A model generated the notes under the pieces. That model worked only from the letters and a program-made list of their open reading frames with translations. It was not told the origin of the DNA and made no database searches. A DNA stretch of 61,344 nucleotides, from NCBI GenBank assembly GCA_045133795.1, contig JBGUUT010000100.1, positions 1-61,344 of the forward strand. Reading direction: 5' to 3'. This document shows positions 1 to 7,405 of this stretch, piece by piece. The stretch is from RGIG8597 sp045133795 (lineage in GTDB: Bacteria; Spirochaetota; GWE2-31-10). The translations under genes and the position numbers were made by a program. The stretch's first letter is position 1. Each line of letters opens with the position of its first letter.

Positions 1-362
1 TAGTGGGTTGGTTCCGGTGTGAGAAGATACACACGAAGTGCATACTTTAACATTTTTTTTCTCCTTTTTTTTACTTTTGAATTTTAATCAATAAGTTTTT
101 AAAAAAAAAAAAAAAACTGTCAACTTTGTAGTAGAGATAAGGTGCATTTTTTCCCGAGGCGGGAGGGCTTTTATAAAACCATTTCGGGGGGGTAATCGGT
201 TTTGCCGGGCAAACTATTTGGGTTTGGGGGCATTTTGCCGGCATAGCCGGCACGGAACTAAACTTTGGTTCAAAGTTTAAGAAATTCTTTTTTGGGGTAA
301 AATTCAATTCGCCGACAAGTCGGCACAAATATTAATTATTGTTCAAAGAACAACGAAGTTTT

Positions 363-408
363 AAGGGGTATTTCTCTTTTTTTGTAATCAAAAAGAGAAA
401 TACCCCTT
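363..408. repeat. 19-bp perfect hairpin
   Basis: Arms at 363-381 and 390-408 are perfect reverse complements with an 8-base loop. Neither side is followed by a T-run on the right strand, so it does not look like a normal terminator. It directly precedes the block shared with 34735-34761. Confidence 0.8.
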
Positions 409-410
409 TG

Positions 411-437
411 ACCCCAAAGAGAAAAAACATACTCCTA
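411..437 (+). repeat. Dispersed block, copy 1 (second copy at 34735)
   Basis: About 27 bases, beginning ACCCCAAAGAGAAAAAAC and running into ATACTCC, recur at 34735-34761 with one extra A. The following 20 bases are recognisably similar in the two places. In both loci a double-hairpin repeat lies within about 110 bases downstream. Confidence 0.7.
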
Positions 438-518
438 ACGGTAGTTCATTCTCTCTTTGTTAAGAAGTCTCAATCTTACCTTGTAGAACAGTGTGTGCCA
501 TTAAGCTTTCGCTTGGTA

Positions 519-564
519 TTTCCTACGGAAACATTTCGTTCGCATGTTCCATGCTCACCGTACT
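519..564 (+). repeat. Double-hairpin repeat, copy 1
   Basis: Order: stem A TTTCC/GGAAA (519-523/527-531), conserved TTCGTTC (535-541), stem B GCATG/CATGC with loop TTC (542-554), then TCACCGTACT (555-564). The same architecture repeats at 573-622 with different but self-complementary stems. Confidence 0.65.
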
Positions 565-572
565 ACATCGAT

Positions 573-622
573 GTTTACTAAAGTAAACATTTCGTTCGTA
601 CACTTCGTGTACTCACCGTACT
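573..622 (+). repeat. Double-hairpin repeat, copy 2
   Basis: Order: stem A GTTTACT/AGTAAAC (573-579/582-588), TTCGTTC (591-597), stem B GTACAC/GTGTAC with loop TTC (598-612), then TCACCGTACT (613-622). It follows copy 1 with a period of 56-58 bases. Confidence 0.7.
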
Positions 623-676
623 TGCCAAAATGGAATGTTTTATTTATAAGAAAGCATCTTATAAAAGGAAAGTTTT

Positions 677-1258
677 ATGTTTTTAATTACTTGTCTCGGA
701 AATCCGGGAAAAGAATATCAATTTAACCGTCACAACGCCGGTTTTTTATTTGCTGATTTTTTGGTACAGAAAAATAGCTTTGATGATTTTAAGAAAAAAA
801 ATAATTACTGTTTTTCTAAGGGCAATCTTTTCGGTGAAAGTGTGGTTATTTTGAAACCGCAAACCTTTATGAATTTAAGCGGACAGGCTGTTACATCAGC
901 TATGTCATTTTTTAAGATTCCTATAGATAAAACACTTGTCGTTTATGATGACATTTCTCTGCCGTTCGGTGCGATTCGTATTCGGCAACGTGGCAGTGCC
1001 GGCGGCCATAACGGATTGAAAAATATTGAGAAAGAATTAGGGACTTCAGATTATCAGCGAGTAAAAATTGGAGTAGGTGCTCCGGAAGTTCACGGTACCC
1101 TTGTTAATTTTGTGTTGGGGAACTTTTCTGAAGAGCAACTTAAAACTTTTAATGATGAAACTTTTGTGCAGATTGAAAAGTCTTTGGAATGGATTCTTCA
1201 CGGTAATACAGCACAGGCAATGAGTCTTTTTAATGGAAAAAATCAGTCAAAAGATTAA
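677..1258 (+). CDS. pth: Peptidyl-tRNA hydrolase
   Basis: Cytosolic enzyme that releases peptides from peptidyl-tRNA that has dropped off ribosomes, so the tRNA can be reused. The 193-residue length is normal for bacterial Pth. Visible family motifs are LGNPGKEY near the N-terminus, NRHNAGF with the expected catalytic His19, QTFMNLSG near residue 65, and VYDDISLPFG followed by GSAGGHNGL near residues 90-115. The start ATG follows an AAGGAAAG ribosome binding site that abuts a small hairpin (643-665). Its last 26 bases overlap the start of tilS, which implies translational coupling. Confidence 0.97.
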   Translation: MFLITCLGNPGKEYQFNRHNAGFLFADFLVQKNSFDDFKKKNNYCFSKGNLFGESVVILKPQTFMNLSGQAVTSAMSFFKIPIDKTLVVYDDISLPFGAIRIRQRGSAGGHNGLKNIEKELGTSDYQRVKIGVGAPEVHGTLVNFVLGNFSEEQLKTFNDETFVQIEKSLEWILHGNTAQAMSLFNGKNQSKD

Positions 1259-2507
1259 CAACTTTATTAATTCATTAGATTCGCAAAAGTTAAATAACGG
1301 TATTCTTGTTGCCTGTTCCGGCGGACGTGACAGCATGGTACTTCTTGATGTTTTAGTGAAAACGTTGCCCGGAATGCGTATCGGTGTGCTTTATGTCAAT
1401 CACAATTTGCGAGGCGACGATTCGGTTGCGGAAAAAAGCTTTGTAAAAAAGGTAATTACAGAGAAATACAAACTGCCGCTTTTTTTTCATAGTGTAGATG
1501 TTAAAGAATGGCAAAATTGCGGCAGTATAGAAAATAAAGCACGTGAGATTCGATATAATTTCTTTTACGATATTTTGGAACGTGAAAAATACGGCTTTAT
1601 AGCAACCGCACATCATATGAATGATAAAATAGAAACCTTTTTTCTTAATTTGTTGCGTGGCGGCGGCTTGCAATCTTTGTCATCTATTCCGTCGGTAAAT
1701 CATAATATTATAAGACCTTTGCTTTGTGTTACACGTTCGCAAATCAATGATTATGTAGAAAAAAATACTGTCGAATATGTTGAAGATAAAACTAACAGTC
1801 AACCGCTTTATAAACGAAACAGGATTCGCAATGAAGTTCTTCCGATATTGAAAACTTTATCCGGTAATTTGGAAAAATCATTTGAGGCAATTTTTGAAAA
1901 TCTTGACAATGATGTTCAATTTTTGGAAGAAGAAACGGAAAGAAGATTAAAAGATGTTTTATTTCATTGCACTTGTAATGTTTGGTGTCTTGATAAGCGG
2001 AAGCTTTCATTGCAACCTATGGCGATTCGTTCCAGAATAATAAAGAAAATTTGTTACTGTTTTAATATTCAACCCGGACGGCAATTAACGTCGTTTGTTA
2101 TGAATGCAAAAAATATTGATATAAAAAAACACGGTATGAATATTCAGTCGAAAGGTTCTTATTTATGGTTTTATCCGAATGAGATTGATTATAATGTCGA
2201 GTTTTGCGAGGAAACAGGGCGATATCAACAAGGTGATTTTGCATTTTCACAAAATGTCGGTCAATTGAAAATACGCAGCTTGAAAAATGCGGATGAATTG
2301 GAAACGGCAAACGGGAGAATGAAAATTGCAGATATATTAAAAAAACGCGGAGTTCCGGAATATTTGACCTTACACACAAGAGTTTTTGTTACGGAAAACG
2401 AAGTTATTGCCGGATATTTTTGTTTTGGTTTTTTCGGTGTTTCAACACAATTTTATGCAATGCAAAATGAGAATGCCAGAATTTTTAATTTGAGTCAGAT
2501 TAATTAA
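1233..2507 (+). CDS. tilS: tRNA(Ile)-lysidine synthase
   Basis: ATP-dependent enzyme that makes lysidine at the wobble C of the CAU tRNA-Ile, changing it from a Met-type to an Ile anticodon. It is essential in most bacteria. The N-terminal PP-loop reads SGGRDS near residues 30-35, where SGGVDS is more usual. YVNHNLRGDDS, TAHHMNDKIETFFLNLLRGGG and IIRPLL follow as in other TilS proteins. At 424 residues it includes the C-terminal substrate-binding domains, which are less conserved here. It overlaps pth by 26 bases and lies 14 bases before rarA. Confidence 0.95.
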   Translation: MEKISQKINNFINSLDSQKLNNGILVACSGGRDSMVLLDVLVKTLPGMRIGVLYVNHNLRGDDSVAEKSFVKKVITEKYKLPLFFHSVDVKEWQNCGSIENKAREIRYNFFYDILEREKYGFIATAHHMNDKIETFFLNLLRGGGLQSLSSIPSVNHNIIRPLLCVTRSQINDYVEKNTVEYVEDKTNSQPLYKRNRIRNEVLPILKTLSGNLEKSFEAIFENLDNDVQFLEEETERRLKDVLFHCTCNVWCLDKRKLSLQPMAIRSRIIKKICYCFNIQPGRQLTSFVMNAKNIDIKKHGMNIQSKGSYLWFYPNEIDYNVEFCEETGRYQQGDFAFSQNVGQLKIRSLKNADELETANGRMKIADILKKRGVPEYLTLHTRVFVTENEVIAGYFCFGFFGVSTQFYAMQNENARIFNLSQIN

Positions 2508-2521
2508 TCGGAGGTTTTTAT

Positions 2522-3838
2522 ATGGCACAAAAGCCGATTTTTATGTCACCGCTTTCAGAACTTGTACGTCCGATTACAATGAAAGAATATATCGGTCAGC
2601 ACAGTGTGGCAGGTGAAAATTCTTTGCTGTTAAAAATGATTGAAAATGATGATTTATCATCTTTTATTTTGTGGGGACCTCCGGGCTGCGGAAAAACAAC
2701 GCTTGCCAATATTATTGCGAAGCAGACTCAGGGCGTTTTTATTGCTATGAGTGCCGTAACATCGGGAATAAAAGAAGTTAAAGATATTATGAAAGAAGCA
2801 GAAGAGAAGTTTAACTTTTTTCATCAGAAAACAATTTTATTTATTGATGAGATTCATCGTTTTAATAAAGCCCAACAAGATGCGTTTTTGTCATACGTTG
2901 AAAACGGTTCTATTATTCTTATCGGGGCAACGACGGAAAATCCGTCATTTTCGGTAATTTCTCCGTTGTTATCCAGAATGCGAGTTTTTATTCTTAAACC
3001 GTTGGGACATGAAGAGCTTATTAAAATCTTGCAACGCGGACTTGAAAAATCAGCTGAAGCCGTTGGGCAAGATTTGGAATTTCCGCAACAATTGTTGGAT
3101 GATATTGCGAATATTGCCGGCGGTGATGCAAGGCGTGCGTTGGGAATTATGGAAATGGCTGTAAAATTGTCATACGAAGCCGGCAGCGGAAAGAAAGTTG
3201 TTATTACGAAAGAAATTATACAAAAAGTCTTGCAAGGGCGACTTCCGAGTTATGATAAAAACGGAGATTATCATTATGATTATTTGTCGGCACTTCATAA
3301 ATCTATGCGAAATTCAGATGCCGATGCCGCATTGTATTATGCCGTAAAAATATTAAAAAGCGGCGATGACCCGATGTCAGTAATGCGACGTGTGATTCAA
3401 TGCAGCAGTGAAGATATAGGATTGGCGGATCCTCAAGCTTTGCAAATTGCTATAGCAGCAAAAGAAGCTTTACAATCTTTGGGAATGCCGGAAGCTACAT
3501 TGTCTATAATGCAAGCTGTTGTCTATAATGCTTTGGCTCCTAAGTCTAACTCTCTTTATACTGCATTAAATGCTATTACTCGTGATATAGAGGCGTTTCC
3601 TGATTTACCGGTGCCGCTTCATATTCGTAATGCTCCGACAAAGTTGATGGAAGAGGCTGGGTACGGAAAAGGCTATAAATATGCTCATGATTATGAAATG
3701 CCGATTACCGGAATGCAATGTTTACCGGATGAATTGAAAAATCGGCTTTATTATAAGCCTAAAAATTTTGGTTTTGAACAAACAATGGCGAAGCGACTTG
3801 AGAAAATTCGCCAGATAAAAGATTCAATGAATGAGTGA
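2522..3838 (+). CDS. rarA: Replication-associated recombination protein A (MgsA/RarA AAA+ ATPase)
   Basis: Clamp-loader-like AAA+ ATPase that acts at stalled replication forks. Walker A is GPPGCGKTT around residues 51-59. Walker B/DEIH box is FIDEIHRFNKAQQD around residue 107, and sensor motif GATTENPSF follows. The C-terminal half carries the MgsA-type tetramerisation region (RNSDADAALYYAVKIL and the region ending in MPITGMQCLPDEL). Length 438 is typical. GGAGG lies 6 bases before the ATG. It is the last gene of the pth–tilS–rarA run; about 150 A/T-rich bases follow with no clear terminator. Confidence 0.96.
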   Translation: MAQKPIFMSPLSELVRPITMKEYIGQHSVAGENSLLLKMIENDDLSSFILWGPPGCGKTTLANIIAKQTQGVFIAMSAVTSGIKEVKDIMKEAEEKFNFFHQKTILFIDEIHRFNKAQQDAFLSYVENGSIILIGATTENPSFSVISPLLSRMRVFILKPLGHEELIKILQRGLEKSAEAVGQDLEFPQQLLDDIANIAGGDARRALGIMEMAVKLSYEAGSGKKVVITKEIIQKVLQGRLPSYDKNGDYHYDYLSALHKSMRNSDADAALYYAVKILKSGDDPMSVMRRVIQCSSEDIGLADPQALQIAIAAKEALQSLGMPEATLSIMQAVVYNALAPKSNSLYTALNAITRDIEAFPDLPVPLHIRNAPTKLMEEAGYGKGYKYAHDYEMPITGMQCLPDELKNRLYYKPKNFGFEQTMAKRLEKIRQIKDSMNE

Positions 3839-3990
3839 ATGTGATTTTTTTTTGCAAATAATAAAGGATTATTATCAATTTTGAAAATAATTCAGATAGG
3901 TAATTTTTCTTGTTACATTGACAATAAACAGTATTTGTTATATGAAACACTGTTTTTAATTATTAGATATAGATTATTTAGGAAAAAGTT

Positions 3991-4941
3991 TTGAGTTATG
4001 GATATCAGCCTTATGTAGGCAGAAAGAACGCAAGAAAACATTATATACATATATTTTTTAATGCTCTGCTGGTAGTAGCTTTTTTATCCGCAATTATTTG
4101 GGGTGTTGTTTATTGTGTGCGATATGTTCGACATGACAGAGAAGAAAAGCTCGCAATAAAAGAATCTTACAGTGAACTTTATGCCAATAAAAATTATCTT
4201 GAATTGATTGAAAAAATGGACGGGGAGTTACGTAATAATCCGTTACAGCCGGAGTTTTTGGTATACAGAGGTTTTTCCTATTATTTGTTAGGTGAAGCGG
4301 AGCATGACAGCAGTAAACGCAGTGTTTATTTTTCACTTGCTTTGACAGATTTGCGAAAGGTTTCTGTGGTTTATTCGGCAAATGATTTACTCGGAAATGT
4401 TTATTTCTGTATCGGTAAGATTTATTATTATTACGGAAAAGGATATTATAATCAGAGTATTGAATATCTTAATCGTGCCATAAAATGCGGAAATGAACGT
4501 ATAGATTTGCTTTATGTTTTGGGGTTGGTGTATTCTTACATCGGAGAATATGATAAGGCTAATCAAATTTTGTTACGCTCGCAGGATTTGGAAAAAAACG
4601 ATTTGGTTCTGCTTTCTATGGGAATAAATTGTTATCGCATGGGAAGTATGGATGAGGCGATGAAGTATTTGCAAGAAACTGCAGATGTTTCGGCTGAAAT
4701 TAAAAATAAAGAAAAGGCCTTGTTTACTTTGGGAATGATTTCTTTTGAATTAGGAAAGTATGAAAAGGCCTTGCAATATTTTGATAAAACAATTGAGTTA
4801 AATGAAAATAATGCGGAAGCATATTTTCAACGTGGAGAGATTTACTATCTTTATTATCACGACAATATTAAAGCCAGAGCTCAATGGCGTAAGACAATAG
4901 AGATAGATCCGGGACATTTGAAAGCCGGAAAACGATTGTGA
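3991..4941 (+). CDS. Membrane-anchored tetratricopeptide repeat protein
   Basis: The TTG start is chosen because AGGAAAA precedes it closely and the protein then opens with a short basic segment. One transmembrane helix spans about residues 22-44. The rest is a series of TPR-like helical pairs, best seen in the segments around residues 145-180 and the canonical ALQYFDKTIELNENNAEAYF near 265-285. It is probably anchored with the TPRs outside the cytoplasmic membrane. It lies directly upstream of the mre cluster, so a role as a scaffold in cell-wall or shape assembly is plausible but only inferred from position. Confidence 0.8.
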   Translation: MSYGYQPYVGRKNARKHYIHIFFNALLVVAFLSAIIWGVVYCVRYVRHDREEKLAIKESYSELYANKNYLELIEKMDGELRNNPLQPEFLVYRGFSYYLLGEAEHDSSKRSVYFSLALTDLRKVSVVYSANDLLGNVYFCIGKIYYYYGKGYYNQSIEYLNRAIKCGNERIDLLYVLGLVYSYIGEYDKANQILLRSQDLEKNDLVLLSMGINCYRMGSMDEAMKYLQETADVSAEIKNKEKALFTLGMISFELGKYEKALQYFDKTIELNENNAEAYFQRGEIYYLYYHDNIKARAQWRKTIEIDPGHLKAGKRL

Positions 4942-4954
4942 ATTTAACAAATAG

Positions 4955-4983
4955 TTGTTTATGACGTTTGTTATCTATAGATA
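4955..4983 (+). promoter_or_regulatory. Putative promoter of the mreB cluster
   Basis: TTGTTT (4955-4960), 17 bases, TAGATA (4978-4983). Start of transcription would fall about 22 bases before the mreB ATG. The match to consensus is moderate. Confidence 0.35.
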
Positions 4984-5012
4984 TTTTTATAGAGTTAGAA
5001 AGGGGTGGGATT

Positions 5013-6014
5013 ATGGGAAAACTATCTGATTTATTTTCTTTGGATTTGGGAATTGATTTAGGAACAGCAAATACTTTGGTTCATGTAAAAGGACGCGGTA
5101 TTGTACTTTCAGAGCCGTCAGTTGTTGCGGTAGAACGCGGAACAAAAAAAGTAATTGCATGTGGTTTGGAAGCTAAGAAAATGTTGGGTAGAACACATCG
5201 TGAAATTATAGCTATCAGACCTTTACGTGACGGTGTAATTGCAGATTTTGAAACAACAGAAAAGATGATTAAATATTTTATAGAAAAAGTTTCGCCTAAA
5301 AATATTTTAAAAACAAAACCTAGAATTGCAATCGGTATTCCTTCATGTATTACGGAAGTAGAAAGACGTGCGGTAAAAGAAGCGGCAGAACAAGCCGGTG
5401 CACGTGAAATTTTCCTTATTGAAGAATCAATGGCTGCGGCAATCGGTGCTAATATTGCAATTGATGAACCTGCCGGAAATATGATTTGTGATATCGGTGG
5501 TGGTACTTCTGAGATTTCAGTTATTTCGTTGGGCGGTATGGTTATTTCAAATGCTATACGTGTAGGTGGAGATGAGTTTGATGAATCAATTTTGAAATAT
5601 GTAAAATTGGTTCACAACTTGATGATTGGTGAATCAACAGCAGAAGATATCAAGATTAAAATCGGAAATGTTTATGCTGAAGGTGAAACAAAGAAAATTG
5701 AAATCCGCGGTCGAGATGCTATCAGTGGATTGCCGAAAACTCAAGAAATTGATTCAAATGAAGTTCGTGAAGCATTACAAGAACCTGTAAGTCAGATAAT
5801 TGAAGAAGTAAAGAAAACTTTGGAACAGACTCCGCCGGAATTGGCTTCTGATATTGTAGAACGCGGAATTGTTCTTACCGGTGGCGGTGCATTATTGAAA
5901 GGATTATCAAAATTAGTTGCACAGCAAACAGGTGTTCCGGTAATTATTGCAGAAAATCCGCTTCTTTGTGTTGCGTTAGGTGCAGGAAAATTTATCGAAA
6001 AAAGACAAAAATAA
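5013..6014 (+). CDS. mreB: Rod shape-determining protein MreB
   Basis: Actin-like ATPase that forms membrane-associated filaments and guides the elongation machinery. The ATG at 5013 is preferred to an upstream in-frame start because AAAGGGGTGGG lies just before it and the protein then starts as usual (MGKLSDLFS). Motifs: LGIDLGTANTLV (phosphate 1), GIPSCITEVERRAVKEAA, ICDIGGGTSEISVIS (phosphate 2) and GIVLTGGGALLKGL (adenosine). Length is 333 residues, normal for the family. mreC starts 3 bases after its stop. Confidence 0.97.
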   Translation: MGKLSDLFSLDLGIDLGTANTLVHVKGRGIVLSEPSVVAVERGTKKVIACGLEAKKMLGRTHREIIAIRPLRDGVIADFETTEKMIKYFIEKVSPKNILKTKPRIAIGIPSCITEVERRAVKEAAEQAGAREIFLIEESMAAAIGANIAIDEPAGNMICDIGGGTSEISVISLGGMVISNAIRVGGDEFDESILKYVKLVHNLMIGESTAEDIKIKIGNVYAEGETKKIEIRGRDAISGLPKTQEIDSNEVREALQEPVSQIIEEVKKTLEQTPPELASDIVERGIVLTGGGALLKGLSKLVAQQTGVPVIIAENPLLCVALGAGKFIEKRQK

Positions 6015-6017
6015 ACT

Positions 6018-6893
6018 ATGTTAGATTTTATTTTTAATCATAAACGCGGACTAACAACTTTTGTCCTGTTGATTGTTTCTGTTATGTTAATAGGATTGAC
6101 AGAGACTAAAGTTGGTGTTTCTGCAGGTAAAATAGGTTTTTCTTTAATTTATCCGTTTCAATATATTTTTAATTCGACCGGAAAAGGTGTAAATGGAGTT
6201 GTAAATGCTGTTGCAGAAAGAAATAAACTGGAACAGCAATTAAACTTGGCGATGATAGAATTGGAACAATATCGAAAGATGTTAATTGACTTTAATGTAA
6301 TTATTAAAGAAAATTTAGATTTAAAAAAGACTTTAGAGTTACGTGACAGTTTCAATTATAAATCACTTACGGCACAGATTATAGGACGTGATCCGGCGAA
6401 TATGTTTGATTATCTTGTTATAGATAAAGGTTCTAAGCACGGAATTAAAGAAAATATGGCTGTAATCAGTTATAAAAACGGACGGAAAGCTTTAGTCGGA
6501 AAAATCTTTGCGGTAACTCCGTTTGCTTCAAAAGTCATGACGTTGAAAAATCCCGACTTACAAGTCGGAGTTGTAATCGATTACAACGGAACACATTGTG
6601 TAATACAAGGTCAACGTTCTCCTAATCAAGATGTTCGATTATTATATGTACCGAAAGAGTTTACTCTCAGTGATGGTGTCAGTCCGTTAGTTTATACTTC
6701 CGGAGATTCTTTTTTTTACAGTAAGGGAATTGAAATAGGAACTATAAGTGAAATAGTTTCATCTAAACGTTTTGAGATTTATAATGAAGCTAAAGTTACG
6801 ATGTCTGAAGATTACAGTAAATTAGAATATGTTTTAGTTTTAATGCTGGATGCAGATAAAGATAATTTTAAAAGCATGGAGAATCCGTTTTGA
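6018..6893 (+). CDS. mreC: Rod shape-determining protein MreC
   Basis: Bitopic protein that links MreB to the periplasmic elongation enzymes. There is one N-terminal transmembrane segment (about residues 12-30), then a coiled coil (about residues 65-105, rich in E, L and K), then the two-barrel MreC domain with DYLVIDKGSKHGIKENMAVIS and GIEIGTISEI. Length 291 is typical. Its stop codon overlaps the TTG start of mreD by four bases. Confidence 0.94.
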   Translation: MLDFIFNHKRGLTTFVLLIVSVMLIGLTETKVGVSAGKIGFSLIYPFQYIFNSTGKGVNGVVNAVAERNKLEQQLNLAMIELEQYRKMLIDFNVIIKENLDLKKTLELRDSFNYKSLTAQIIGRDPANMFDYLVIDKGSKHGIKENMAVISYKNGRKALVGKIFAVTPFASKVMTLKNPDLQVGVVIDYNGTHCVIQGQRSPNQDVRLLYVPKEFTLSDGVSPLVYTSGDSFFYSKGIEIGTISEIVSSKRFEIYNEAKVTMSEDYSKLEYVLVLMLDADKDNFKSMENPF

Positions 6894-7405
6894 TAAAAAA
6901 GTTTTTTGTTGATTTATTTTTGATTCTTGCAGTAGTAATACTTTTATATGTCAGATATATAAATATAACACTTTACGGTGTTCGTCCTGATATATTGCTT
7001 GTTTTTATTACTTTAATAGCTTTATTTGAAGGTGATAGCTTACATTCTATATTTTTAGGTTTTTTCGGCGGATTAGTTATGGATTTTATGTCCGGTTCAA
7101 CTCCGTTAGGATTTAATGCGGGAATCTACCTTTTAATAGGTTATGTTGCTACGGCACCGCATCGTCTTTTTAATGCAGAGTCAATTTTAGCTTCTATCTT
7201 ATCATTGACTGGAGCTTTTGCTATTTATGTAGTTTTATACCTAGGATTTGGATATTTGTTTTTATCGCCGGAAGAAATGCAGGGATATTTTAATATGTCT
7301 GTTGTTTACAAATATATTTATACATTGGCGATATCATTAATATTATTTCCGTTTTTCCGTTCTGTATATCAATTTATTAGTAGTGTGAAGAAACATGATG
7401 CATAA
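6890..7405 (+). CDS. mreD: Rod shape-determining protein MreD
   Basis: Small polytopic membrane partner of MreC, PBP2 and RodA. TTG start overlapping the mreC stop (TTGA), which indicates coupled translation. The 171 residues form five or six hydrophobic helices with short loops. The segment GDSLHSIFLGFFGGLVMDF and the following PLGFNAG stretch resemble the family. It overlaps mrdA by 11 bases. Confidence 0.88.
   Translation: MIKKFFVDLFLILAVVILLYVRYINITLYGVRPDILLVFITLIALFEGDSLHSIFLGFFGGLVMDFMSGSTPLGFNAGIYLLIGYVATAPHRLFNAESILASILSLTGAFAIYVVLYLGFGYLFLSPEEMQGYFNMSVVYKYIYTLAISLILFPFFRSVYQFISSVKKHDA

Larger units (their letters stand above)
1..676. other. Gene-free, hairpin-rich intergenic region upstream of pth
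   Basis: I see no credible gene here: the open frames are short, low in complexity and have no ribosome binding site. The stretch is a chain of small inverted repeats. Arms seen directly are 236-242/246-252, 259-267/271-279, 311-316/319-324, 339-344/348-353, 363-381/390-408, 503-506/511-514, 519-523/527-531, 542-546/550-554, 573-579/582-588, 598-603/607-612 and 643-650/658-665. Positions 411-437 match a block at 34735-34761. The last hairpin ends at the Shine-Dalgarno of pth. A gene upstream of the window may end near position 1, but nothing shows it. Confidence 0.7.

Noticed and set aside
71..328. Open frame of 85 codons on the minus strand in the hairpin region
   Set aside because: Low complexity, no ribosome binding site, and it runs through several inverted repeats; most likely not coding.
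339..726. Two open frames before pth (80 and 60 codons)
   Set aside because: They cross the dispersed block and the double-hairpin repeats and lack ribosome binding sites. The second overlaps pth in another frame.
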